The translations under genes and the position numbers were made by a program. From Pirellulaceae bacterium (GTDB lineage: Bacteria > Planctomycetota > Planctomycetia > Pirellulales > Pirellulaceae), in assembly GCA_026004775.1 (NCBI GenBank), contig BPJU01000009.1:62001-126000 (forward strand): 64,000 nucleotides of DNA, written 5' to 3'. The notes beneath the pieces are model-generated. The model saw nothing but the letters and a program-made list of their open reading frames with translations, had not been told where the DNA came from and ran no database searches. Every line of letters begins with the position of its first letter. Positions within the stretch are counted from its first letter, which is position 1. Positions 26,221 to 34,942 of the stretch are shown here, in pieces.

Positions 26221-27318
26221 TTATGGGGATTGATCGGCAGTGCCGAATTCTTTCAGAGCATCTTCGCGGCGATACAGGGCCGTCGGTATGAGCTGTACCG
26301 GCTCAACCGCTTCGCCGCGGAAATATTTCACAATCGATTCGACAGCCAGTTTGCCGATGCGATCGGGGAACTGGATCGGATCGGCGTAGATGCGGCCTTC
26401 CCGTATCGCCTGTTTGCCCATGGGCTGGCCGTCAAAACCGATGATCACGACTTGATCGGCCTTGCCGGCTTTTTCTACGGCGGCACGAGCCCCCAACGCC
26501 GATGGGTCGTTGATCGCAAAAATGCCCGCCAGGTCGGGATGGGCTTGCAGAGCGTCCTCGGCCGCCTTATAGCCCTTGTCGGCCTGCCCGTCTCCGGGAA
26601 GCTCCGCCACGATTTCAATGCGGCTGTCGGGATGTTCCTGATTATGTTGGGCGATCACCTCCTTGAAGCCTTTGACGCGCAAGATGCACGATTCGGCCTG
26701 CTTGAAATCCAGAATGACGACCTTTCCGCCTGCGGGCCCGAGAGCTTCGATCATCGCCAGGGCGGCCTGCTTGCCGCCCCCATAATTGTCGGTGGCGATA
26801 TGCGAGACGACTTTTGCTTCCGGAGCCAGGCACGCGATGTCGGCCGTGAAAACGGGTATCCCGGCAGCGTTCGCTTCCTGGATGGCCGGGCCGATGGCTC
26901 GTGAATCACATGGACACAGTACAATCGCCGAAACACGCCGCACGATAAAATCTTTTACCTGATTCTGCTGGCGCGCCACATCGAATTCGCCGCTGGTGAC
27001 GATCACCTCGTAGCCGTACTTGGCAGCCTCCGCCTGCATCGTGTCGGCAATCACTTTGAAGAACGGATTGGTGAGCGTCAGTACCGAAAGCCCGATGGTG
27101 CCTCGCGTCGCTTGTGAAGAGTTGTCGGCCTCACCGCCGGTGTCCGGGCGACTCGGCGCGGTACGTGTCCCCGGCCGGCACCCCAGAATTCCTGCTACCA
27201 ACCCACCACCGAGAATGCAGCCCAATCGCCGCAAGAAAACTCTCCGTGGTTCACTGCCCCTACCGGAATGATGTGCCTTCAGGAAAAGTTTATGGCGTGA
27301 CGCACGGTTGTCTTTCAT
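26221..27318 (-). CDS. Periplasmic sugar-binding lipoprotein (ribose-type, PBP1 fold)
   Basis: Type I periplasmic binding protein for sugar ABC uptake. A basic RRVFLRRLG region and hydrophobic segment end in the lipobox ILGC with Cys47. The mature domain carries IGLSVLTLTNPFFKVIADTM, FIVRRVSAIVLCPCDSRAI, PVFTADIACLAPEAKVVSHIATDN, AIFAINDPSALGARAA and VVIIGFDGQPMGKQAI, all typical of the RbsB class. The ATG at 27318 overlaps the glpK stop as ATGA and has AAGGAG six bases upstream. No permease or ATPase gene is nearby. The pairing with a carbohydrate kinase suggests the ligand is glycerol or a related polyol/sugar. Confidence 0.9.
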   Translation of the reverse strand: MKDNRASRHKLFLKAHHSGRGSEPRRVFLRRLGCILGGGLVAGILGCRPGTRTAPSRPDTGGEADNSSQATRGTIGLSVLTLTNPFFKVIADTMQAEAAKYGYEVIVTSGEFDVARQQNQVKDFIVRRVSAIVLCPCDSRAIGPAIQEANAAGIPVFTADIACLAPEAKVVSHIATDNYGGGKQAALAMIEALGPAGGKVVILDFKQAESCILRVKGFKEVIAQHNQEHPDSRIEIVAELPGDGQADKGYKAAEDALQAHPDLAGIFAINDPSALGARAAVEKAGKADQVVIIGFDGQPMGKQAIREGRIYADPIQFPDRIGKLAVESIVKYFRGEAVEPVQLIPTALYRREDALKEFGTADQSP

Positions 27319-28826
27319 GAGCAACTCCTTGACTCCCCCAGCGAGCGGTAATACTGGATGGTACTTTGGACTGCGTTTTTCCAGCGGGTAATAACCTGCG
27401 ATCGCGCCGTCTGATCAAGACTGGGCAGGAAGCGGCGATCAATGCTGACCAGAGACTCGAGCGCCTCCCGATCCTGCCACCATCCGGAGGCGTATCCGGC
27501 CAGCAAAGCAACACCGAGCGCCGTTGATTCGGTCTGCTGGACGCGATCGACGGGGATAGCCAACAAGTCGGCCAGAAGCTGGATGAAAAAGTCGCTGCGT
27601 GCCATGCCGCCATCGACGCGCATCGAGTGCAACCTTTCCGGAAAATCGACCGCGATGGCTTCGATCAAGTCATGTACTTGAAGAGCCACGCCCTCCAGAG
27701 CCGCTCGGGCAAGGTCCGCAGCCGTCGTGCCGCGGGTAATACCGAAAATAGTGCCTGCCGCTTCGGCAACCCAATGCGGTGCTCCCAGGCCCACCAGAGC
27801 CGGCACGAAAAGAACGGGCGACCCGGCCGTGGCCTTGCTGGCCAGAGCATCGATCTGCGCCGCATGTTCCACGAGCTTCAGCTCGTCGCGCAACCATTGA
27901 ACCACCGCTCCGGCAGCAAACAGGCTTCCTTCTATCGCATATTGCAACGACTCGTCGAAACCAGCCGCCAATGTGGTCAGCAGGCGTGCTCGTGAGTGAA
28001 CGCACTGGCCGCCGGTATGTAACAACAAGAACGCCCCCGTCCCAAACGTACACTTGGCTCGTCCCGCTTCCCATCCACCTTGTCCCAGAAGAGAGGCCTG
28101 TTGGTCTCCGGCGACGGCACAGATCGGGATCCCGTCCGGCAGTACCGCAAGCCCTCGCGTCGAACCGAAATCGGCTGTACTGGGCAATACATCCGGAAGC
28201 AAGTTCCGCGGCACTGCGAAGAACCGGCACAGCTCTTCATCCCAGGTCGCGGTTTGCAGCGACAGCAGCAGCGTGCGCGATGCGTTGGTGCGATCGGTGA
28301 CGTGGCGATTGCCGCCCGTAAGACGCCAAATAAGAAACGAATCGATGGTTCCCAGGGCGAGCCGATCGGGAGGCAGGTCGCCGGCCGCATGTTCCAGCAG
28401 CCAGCGCATCTTGGTTGCAGAAAAATACGGGTCGAGCACCAGTCCGGTTTTCTGGTGAAGCCAGTTTTCTCGCTCACGATGTTCTTGGCAGAAATCGGCC
28501 GTGCGGCGATCTTGCCACACAATGGCCGGTCCCAAAACCTGGCCGGTATCGCGCCGCCACAGCACCGTGGTTTCTCGCTGGTTCGTCATGCCGATTGCGC
28601 GAATCACGGCACGCCGGCCGGGCAACTGAGCCATCGCGCGCTCGATGAGCATGCAGACGTCCTGCCAAATCTGCTCGGCGTCGTGTTCCACCCAGCCCGG
28701 ATGAGGATAGTGCTGTGGGAACTCTGCCTGCGCCATCGCCGCCATGCGGGCGTTTCGATCGAACAACGCCACACGGGAACTGGTCGTTCCTTGATCGATG
28801 ACCAACAGATATTCGGACGAAGTCAT
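27315..28826 (-). CDS. glpK: Glycerol kinase (FGGY family)
   Basis: Phosphorylates glycerol to sn-glycerol 3-phosphate. The FGGY signatures match GlpK closely: LLVIDQGTTSSRVALFD, GMTNQRETTVLW, AIVWQDRRTADFC, DPYFSATKMRWLL, the catalytic Asp in VAGDQQASLLGQGG, KCTFGTGAFLLL and, in the C-terminal ATPase half, MRVDGGMARSDFFIQLLADLL. At 503 residues it is full length. Its stop overlaps the start of the binding-protein gene, so the two are translated together. No glpD or glpF is nearby. Confidence 0.94.
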   Translation of the reverse strand: MTSSEYLLVIDQGTTSSRVALFDRNARMAAMAQAEFPQHYPHPGWVEHDAEQIWQDVCMLIERAMAQLPGRRAVIRAIGMTNQRETTVLWRRDTGQVLGPAIVWQDRRTADFCQEHRERENWLHQKTGLVLDPYFSATKMRWLLEHAAGDLPPDRLALGTIDSFLIWRLTGGNRHVTDRTNASRTLLLSLQTATWDEELCRFFAVPRNLLPDVLPSTADFGSTRGLAVLPDGIPICAVAGDQQASLLGQGGWEAGRAKCTFGTGAFLLLHTGGQCVHSRARLLTTLAAGFDESLQYAIEGSLFAAGAVVQWLRDELKLVEHAAQIDALASKATAGSPVLFVPALVGLGAPHWVAEAAGTIFGITRGTTAADLARAALEGVALQVHDLIEAIAVDFPERLHSMRVDGGMARSDFFIQLLADLLAIPVDRVQQTESTALGVALLAGYASGWWQDREALESLVSIDRRFLPSLDQTARSQVITRWKNAVQSTIQYYRSLGESRSCS

Positions 28827-29040
28827 ACCGGCGGTCGGTCCTTGCCCAAGGTGTGCGTCGCCATAGCACGGTCAATCGATTGTTTTCCGCAATGTATCGC
28901 GCCGCGACGGCCACCAGCAACCAGCCTCCGTCTGGCAGCGCTCCTAAAAGCGCGTTTTACGATCGGAGGCTCATCCTAGCCGCGATACCGACTGAGCGAC
29001 ACAGAAAGGCCTGCCCGTCCGGCCAGCCTGGAGGGAACGT

Positions 29041-30423
29041 TCATTGAAACAAAATTTCCGTCGTACCGCGCGGCAGATCGAAACAGACGGTAACGCTGTT
29101 TTCTCGGCGCAAGAACTGACCGCTTTGCAGCCACAAGGCGTCTTTGGCTGCCTCTAGAGCCTTCTGTTCCGCGCCGTGCTTGATGCGGGGCAGGCCCGAG
29201 GGAGCCGCCTGAATTGTGAGCGTAAAATGGGGCGTGCCAAACGGAGCGCGGAGCACCAGACGGTCCTGGTGCCGCTCGATTCCCGTCAACTCTTTGGCCG
29301 CCCAGTAACGGGCTATCTCGCTCAGTTTCATCCACATGATGTTGTCGAATCGCGCATGCAGTCGGCGCACCACTTCTTGAAAGATCTTGAAGCCGACTTC
29401 TTCTCCGTTGAAATAGATGCCTGTCCAATGACACACGATGCAGGCTGGCTCGCCTCGTTCAATCACTTCTACCATCCGCCCGGATTGCAAGTCGGGCGTG
29501 ATAAACCGATCCAAGTAACCTCGATTCGAACAATCCCATCCGCCCGTCCAATCGCCTGTGCAGCCGATGATCGACACCACGCACCGAGGCGCGTCGGTAT
29601 CCAGACCGGCGGCGTATTCGACTCGCGGCGCGACGCTACGCGGCCCGGAATCGTACAGGTGGCGGAAATAGTGGGGAATCTCCGCCTGAAACACGTCCCG
29701 GCAAGCTTCCAGAGTGGCCTGGGCCAATTGCGGCAGAACGCGATTGCCGAAACCTCCCGGTGTCGTGATGCCCTCGCAGGGTAGCCCGATGTTCTTCAAG
29801 ATCTGAAGAGCATACGCCATGTACGAAGCCAGTTCGTCGGCGGACTTGCCCACACTGAAATCCCAGTTCTCCATATATTTAATGGAGCGTTCCGGATAGG
29901 GATGCCCCGTTTTCAGGTCGATGGCCCAGGTGTGCGTAACCATCTCCGGGTGGATATCCCAGTTGGGCATCATCAACGAGCGTACCAGTTCGATGCTCTG
30001 GTCCAGCTCTTGCTGTGTCCAGCCGGGCAATACTCGATCCAGTCGGCCTACACACGCCGGGTACGGTACCACGCTGTATTTGCCTTTCACTGCGTGTTCG
30101 GCACACCACTCGCCAAACTTGCGCACGAAAGCGTCGGGAATTTCATGCGGCATGGAGCGCCAATCGTGCTGGTATCGGCTCGGGTCGACCGTTCGCCACG
30201 CTTCGGCAAACTGGGGGATGGCGAAACGGTTGAGGTTCACCAGGCAAGTGGAATCATCGATGATCAACGAGAGCGGCACGCGCAGCCGCGGCAGCTCCAC
30301 CGAGACGGTTCGGTCCTGCTGCGGGCGCTCTCCCGGCTCTTGGCTGGAAACAAACCGCTTCGGGATCGCAGCACCGGCGGCAGCAACCGCCGCAGCTTGC
30401 AAGAAACGCCGGCGCGTAAGCAT
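29041..30423 (-). CDS. Tat-exported protein of unknown function, possible polysaccharide-deacetylase-like fold
   Basis: 460 residues from the ATG at 30423, which follows an AAAGGG site. A twin-arginine signal LTRRRFLQAAAVAAAG is at the N-terminus. The body begins with PLSLIIDDSTCLVN, an Asp-Asp at the end of a beta strand like that of NodB-type deacetylases, followed by GKYSVVPYPACVG, HPEMVTHTWAID and CIVCHWTGIYF, so a (beta/alpha)-barrel with several His/Asp/Cys candidates for a metal site. The C-terminal 90 residues look like a beta-sandwich. It follows the FAH gene by 23 bases (an alternative GTG at 30450 overlaps its stop). The specific function is unknown. Confidence 0.72.
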   Translation of the reverse strand: MLTRRRFLQAAAVAAAGAAIPKRFVSSQEPGERPQQDRTVSVELPRLRVPLSLIIDDSTCLVNLNRFAIPQFAEAWRTVDPSRYQHDWRSMPHEIPDAFVRKFGEWCAEHAVKGKYSVVPYPACVGRLDRVLPGWTQQELDQSIELVRSLMMPNWDIHPEMVTHTWAIDLKTGHPYPERSIKYMENWDFSVGKSADELASYMAYALQILKNIGLPCEGITTPGGFGNRVLPQLAQATLEACRDVFQAEIPHYFRHLYDSGPRSVAPRVEYAAGLDTDAPRCVVSIIGCTGDWTGGWDCSNRGYLDRFITPDLQSGRMVEVIERGEPACIVCHWTGIYFNGEEVGFKIFQEVVRRLHARFDNIMWMKLSEIARYWAAKELTGIERHQDRLVLRAPFGTPHFTLTIQAAPSGLPRIKHGAEQKALEAAKDALWLQSGQFLRRENSVTVCFDLPRGTTEILFQ

Positions 30424-30446
30424 ACCAGCCACCCTTTCCGCGTCTA

Positions 30447-31409
30447 TCACGCCGTTTCCGCGACCACCGGATTCACCAGCGTACCGATGCCCTCGATGCT
30501 GGCCTCGATCTTGTCGCCCGGTTTCAAATATTGCCCCGTGGCGTTTCCCACGCCGGAAGGCGTGCCGGTCGAAATGATGTCGCCGGGTTCCAGTGTGACG
30601 AATTGTGATAGAAACTCAATGACCGCAGCCACCGGGAATATCATCTGGCCGGACGTAGCATTCTGCTTGAGATGCCCGTTGACGCGCAATTGCATTTTCA
30701 AGTTCTGCGGATTGCTCAGCGTGTGCGCCGAACGGATGCACGGGCCGCATGGGCAAAACGTATCGTGCCATTTGCCGTGGAGCCAGTCAAAGAACGAGTC
30801 CTTCTCGCGCGGTTTACGCTGTGGATTGGGGCGAAACCGTCGATCGGAAATATCGTTGACGATCGTGTAGCCGGCCACGTAGTTCAGCGCCTCGGCCTCC
30901 GAGACCCGCCTGGCACGACGGCCGATCACCACCGCCAATTCCAGTTCCCAGTCGATATGGTCCGGGGAAACGGCTGGGATTACTACCGGATCGAACGGGT
31001 GTGTGAGCGTGGTGGAGGGAGGCTTCATGAACACGTACGGAAACGTTTCGGCTCGCTCCGCCGCACGCCCGCCCCCTTCTTCAATATGAGCCGCATAATT
31101 CCCGGCCAACAAAAACAACTTCATCGGATTCGGAATGGGAACCAACAATTTGATCTTGTTGATCGGTAACTTTTCGGGCAGTCGATCCTGCGGGTGAGCT
31201 TCCAACCAGGTACCGACCGTAGCCGCCGCTCGGAAGTGCTCGCCGTCCGGCGGCAGATACGCCAGCACGTCACTTCCCTCCGGTAGCTCGATCGGCATTC
31301 CCGACGCCCGGCGAAACGCCTCGGCCGCCGCTGAAAACCCAATCACATGGTCGTCCAGGTAGTAACCGCACCGGACCTTGCCTTCAAATTCAAATCGACA
31401 AATACGCAT
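30447..31409 (-). CDS. Fumarylacetoacetate hydrolase family protein
   Basis: FAH-family enzymes cleave or decarboxylate beta-keto acids in aromatic or sugar acid breakdown. The metal site is seen in DHIDWELELAVVIGRRA (Glu-x-Glu) and VNDISDRRF (Asp), with FLLAGNYAAHIEEGG upstream and IISTGTPSGVG near the end. At 320 residues it is in the normal range. The ATG at 31409 is chosen for its GGGAG site at seven bases. Together with the Tat-exported neighbour it could belong to a sugar-acid degradation unit, but no other pathway gene is visible. Confidence 0.9.
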   Translation of the reverse strand: MRICRFEFEGKVRCGYYLDDHVIGFSAAAEAFRRASGMPIELPEGSDVLAYLPPDGEHFRAAATVGTWLEAHPQDRLPEKLPINKIKLLVPIPNPMKLFLLAGNYAAHIEEGGGRAAERAETFPYVFMKPPSTTLTHPFDPVVIPAVSPDHIDWELELAVVIGRRARRVSEAEALNYVAGYTIVNDISDRRFRPNPQRKPREKDSFFDWLHGKWHDTFCPCGPCIRSAHTLSNPQNLKMQLRVNGHLKQNATSGQMIFPVAAVIEFLSQFVTLEPGDIISTGTPSGVGNATGQYLKPGDKIEASIEGIGTLVNPVVAETA

Positions 31410-31602
31410 CGTTCGGCTCCCGTTCCGGTCCACTGGCGCTGGAACCCGCTTCTGGTGCGCTTATGGTAGCAATGGCACGACTGAAATGCCAGCGATCGCG
31501 GATCGAGCAGGGGTGAGCCGCGAGGCATGGCGGGTCGGTGCCGGCAGGCCCGGAACGGAAATCGCCGATCGCACCGGTAAAGCTGACTCTCTATCCGCCA
31601 CC

Positions 31603-31631
31603 TTGAAGGAACCGTCCCCCAAGGGCATACT
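31603..31631 (+). promoter_or_regulatory. Candidate sigma-70-type promoter for the thiol peroxidase
   Basis: TTGAAG (31603-31608) and CATACT (31626-31631) are separated by 17 bases and end 54 bases before the peroxidase ATG. This matches vegetative promoter spacing. Hexamer identity is four of six at each box, so the call is moderate. Confidence 0.45.
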
Positions 31632-31684
31632 GGGGCAAATCGTAACGGCAATCAAATGACCACATTTTGCGAAAGGACCGGACT

Positions 31685-32209
31685 ATGTCGCGACCAGGCG
31701 CAGTTACATTCAAGGGCACGCCGTTGACGCTGGTAGGCGAGGAGGTGAAGGTAGGGCAACCGGCTCCGGATTTTACGTTGCACTACTTCGAGGGCGGACT
31801 GAAGACGATCACGAAAGCGGATCTACTGGGCAAACCGACCATTATCAGCGTCGTTCCGTCCCTGGACACTCCCGTCTGCCAGACGCAGACGAAACGATTC
31901 AATCAAGAACTGGCGGCGCTGGGCGATCGTATCAACGCACTGACGGTCAGCCTGGATTTACCGTTTGCCCAGGGCCGATTCTGTGGGGCTGAAGGGATTA
32001 CGAATATGCGTGTGGGCAGCGACTACCAGGATCGTTCCTTCGGCCGAAACTGGGGTATGCTGATCGACGAACTGAAATTGTTGGCTCGGGGTGTGTTCGT
32101 GCTTGACGCACAGGGAAACGTTGTCTACGCCGAGACGGTCAAGGAGGTGACAAGCGAGCCGAATTATGAGGCGGCTCTGGCCGCTCTGAAAGGCTTGCTG
32201 GGCAACTAA
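31685..32209 (+). CDS. tpx: Thiol peroxidase
   Basis: Peroxiredoxin of the Tpx class that reduces hydroperoxides with thioredoxin. The peroxidatic Cys65 lies in SLDTPVCQTQTKRFN and the resolving Cys100 in GRFCGAEGI, at the Tpx-specific spacing. VTFKGTPLTLVG at the N-terminus and GMLIDELKLLARGVFVLD are also typical. Length 174 residues. The ATG at 31685 is preceded by AAAGGA; the frame is open to an ATG at 31667. The gene stands alone between divergent FAH and the PSCyt1 gene. Confidence 0.95.
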   Translation: MSRPGAVTFKGTPLTLVGEEVKVGQPAPDFTLHYFEGGLKTITKADLLGKPTIISVVPSLDTPVCQTQTKRFNQELAALGDRINALTVSLDLPFAQGRFCGAEGITNMRVGSDYQDRSFGRNWGMLIDELKLLARGVFVLDAQGNVVYAETVKEVTSEPNYEAALAALKGLLGN

Positions 32210-32459
32210 CCCGCTCCCGTCGAACGATCGAAAACGGCTTGCCCCACGCGGTTCGCGTTGCCGGTTGGGATGCGCCGCCGGTTCGAGCGCGTTGGTTCTT
32301 TCAGCGTGCTTTCCTGGAGCTGGCCTCGACGACTCGGATGGCGGGGCTGGTCAATTGCGTGCCTGCTGGCGATCCCCATAGCGCCGTCCTATTGTCTTGC
32401 TTGCCGGCTACCAACCAAAATAAACAAGGTTGGATGCGTTGTGGCAAGGGACGATCGCC

Positions 32460-34937
32460 ATGCGAGAAACCGTTTGGGTATGTATGGGGATAGCTGCAAG
32501 CCTGGTGGCTTGTGGCGTGGCACAAGGTGAAGAGCCTCGGGTCGATTATCTGCGTCAAATCCGCCCCATCTTGGCCGACAATTGTTTTCGCTGCCACGGA
32601 CCGGACGAAGCGGCTCGTCAAAGTGGCTTGCGTTTGGATGTGCGTGAGTTGGCTACGGCGCCGGCCGACTCCGGACAGCCGGCTATTGTGCCCGGCAGTC
32701 CGGAACAGAGCGAATTGCTGCGGCGGGTGACTTCTGAAGATCCGTCTGAACGGATGCCCCCGCCGGAAACGAAGCTTTCGTTGTCGGGCGCCCAAATCGA
32801 TCTGCTTCGGCGCTGGATTGCGCAAGGGGCTCATTATCAAGAGCACTGGTCTCGCACGCCGCTACGACGTCCCGCCTTGCCCTCCCGATCTCCTTGGGCT
32901 GACGAAGACCATCCGATCGACCGATTCATCGATGCTCGGTTGCAGGAGCAACAGTTGCGGCCTCTAGGTAAAGCTGACCGCTATCACCTTATTCGACGAC
33001 TCTACCTGGACCTTACGGGGCTTCCGCCTGATCCGGAAGAGGTTGATCGATTCATTGCGGATAGGTCGCCCGACGCCTATGAGCGGTTGGTGGACCGGCT
33101 GTTGGCTTCGCCGGCTTTTGGCGAGCGGATGGCTTGGGACTGGTTGGACGCGGCCCGTTATGCGGATTCGAACGGTTACCAAGGCGATGCGGAACGCACC
33201 ATGTGGCCGTGGCGCGATTGGGTCATTTCCGCCTGGAACCGGAACATGCCGTTCGATCGGTTTACTGTCTGGCAGTTGGCCGGCGATCTGTTGCCCGATG
33301 CGACGGACGAAACGCGATTGGCCACCGGCTTTTGCCGCAACCACATGATCAATGGCGAGGGTGGGCGGATTCCGGAAGAAAACCGGGTCGATTACGTCAT
33401 GGACATGATCGAGACGGTGGCCACTGTCTGGTTGGCGGCCACGATGAACTGTGCTCGATGCCATGACCACAAATATGACCCGTTCACGCGCCGCGACTAC
33501 TATTCGCTCTTTGCCTTTTTCAATCAGACTCCGGTTGACGGGGCTGGAGGCAACCCGCAGACGCCGCCGGTGCTGGAAGTACCTACCGAAGAGCAACGCG
33601 TGGCAGTAACGGAGCTGGAGGGGCAATTGGCCAAGTTGCGCGCAGAGCTGCTGGCGCAGGAGAAAACGCTGTTGGAAGGCTCTTCGCCGGATAGTCTGCC
33701 CGAAGAAGTACGTACCATTCTTCAGCATTCGCCTGACAAGCGGGATGCGGATCAGTGGCAAAGGCTCGATAAACACCTCGAGGGCGCCGACTCATACCGC
33801 CAACTTGCTGCGCGATGGCGCGAGTGGAAAAAACGGTACGATCAATTGCGACGCGAGATTCCGCGCGTGATGGTAATGGCCGACCGGGACGAGTACCGGC
33901 CGACCTACATGCTGGAAAAAGGGCTGTACAACCGGCCTGCGGAAGAAGTGTTCGCTGATGTGCCGCAATGCTTGCCACCGTTGGGTGAAGGGGGCAAGCG
34001 GAATCGGCTGGCGCTGGCCGAATGGCTGGTGCGTCCCGACAATCCGTTGACCGCGCGGGTAGTCGCCAATCGCCTGTGGCAGCAATTCTTCGGAACCGGT
34101 TTGGTGCGTACGCCTGAGGATTTTGGTACCCAAGGCGAACCGCCGACCCATCCGGAACTGCTCGACTGGCTGGCCTGCGAACTGATCGACAGTGGTTGGG
34201 ACATCAAACGGTTTTGCCGACTGCTGGTCACCAGTCGTGCCTATCGGCGTGATTCACGAGCCACACCGGAGCTGCTCGAGGCGGATCCGGAAAACCGCTG
34301 GTTGGCCCGAGGGGTGCGCTATCGCTTGCCATCCTGGATGATCCGCGATCAGGCGCTGGCCGCAAGCGGCTTGTTGGTAGCGCAACTGGGTGGCCCACCC
34401 GTTTTTCCATATCAGCCTCAAGGCGTCTGGGAAGAAGCGACCTTTGGAAACAAGTCTTACCGGCAGGATCGCGGGGCAAAACTTTACCGGCGCAGTCTTT
34501 ACACCTTCTGGCGGCGGATCATTGCGCCGACGATGTTTTTTGACGTGGCATCGCGGCAAGTTTGTACGGTACGCGTAACGCGGACGAATTCTCCGTTACA
34601 CGCGCTGGTGACGATGAATGACATAACCTATGTGGAAGCGGCTCGCGAACTGGCGTCGCGGCAGTGGCGGGCGTTTTCCCAGGAGGGTGCGGACCGCCTG
34701 CTCGAATCGCTTTTTCGGCGAGTCTTGGTGCGGCCGCCTCAGGCGAGCGAATTAGAGATTCTGCGGGCGGCACTGGCCCGCTGGGAAGCCTATTACACGG
34801 CTCATCCCGAGGCTGCCGAAGCGCTGCTATCGGTGGGCGAAGCACCACGTTCGGCAGGCCCGGCAACTCAATTGGCAGCGCTCACCGTCGTTGCGCATAC
34901 GCTGCTGAACCTGGATGAAGCTCTGTCCAAGGAGTAA
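32460..34937 (+). CDS. Planctomycete cytochrome protein (PSCyt1-DUF1549-DUF1553)
   Basis: 825 residues with a signal peptide (about 1-23). The PSCyt1 heme site NCFRCH is at residues 41-46, followed by DUF1549 with LYLDLTGLPPDPEE and AARYADSNGYQGD. A second CxxCH appears in MNCARCHDHKYDPFTRRDYY. DUF1553 follows with PLTARVVANRLWQQFFG and LLVTSRAYRRDS. Such proteins are abundant in Planctomycetota and are nearly always followed by a DUF1501 gene, as here six bases downstream. They are thought to act at the periplasmic face in glycan breakdown or electron transfer, but the reaction is not established. The ATG at 32460 follows an AGGGA site. Confidence 0.93.
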   Translation: MRETVWVCMGIAASLVACGVAQGEEPRVDYLRQIRPILADNCFRCHGPDEAARQSGLRLDVRELATAPADSGQPAIVPGSPEQSELLRRVTSEDPSERMPPPETKLSLSGAQIDLLRRWIAQGAHYQEHWSRTPLRRPALPSRSPWADEDHPIDRFIDARLQEQQLRPLGKADRYHLIRRLYLDLTGLPPDPEEVDRFIADRSPDAYERLVDRLLASPAFGERMAWDWLDAARYADSNGYQGDAERTMWPWRDWVISAWNRNMPFDRFTVWQLAGDLLPDATDETRLATGFCRNHMINGEGGRIPEENRVDYVMDMIETVATVWLAATMNCARCHDHKYDPFTRRDYYSLFAFFNQTPVDGAGGNPQTPPVLEVPTEEQRVAVTELEGQLAKLRAELLAQEKTLLEGSSPDSLPEEVRTILQHSPDKRDADQWQRLDKHLEGADSYRQLAARWREWKKRYDQLRREIPRVMVMADRDEYRPTYMLEKGLYNRPAEEVFADVPQCLPPLGEGGKRNRLALAEWLVRPDNPLTARVVANRLWQQFFGTGLVRTPEDFGTQGEPPTHPELLDWLACELIDSGWDIKRFCRLLVTSRAYRRDSRATPELLEADPENRWLARGVRYRLPSWMIRDQALAASGLLVAQLGGPPVFPYQPQGVWEEATFGNKSYRQDRGAKLYRRSLYTFWRRIIAPTMFFDVASRQVCTVRVTRTNSPLHALVTMNDITYVEAARELASRQWRAFSQEGADRLLESLFRRVLVRPPQASELEILRAALARWEAYYTAHPEAAEALLSVGEAPRSAGPATQLAALTVVAHTLLNLDEALSKE

Positions 34938-34942
34938 CCACC

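Noticed and set aside
29902-30870. Plus-strand frame of 322 codons opposite the FAH and Tat-exported genes
   Set aside because: It spans two real minus-strand genes in antisense and shows no recognisable domain.
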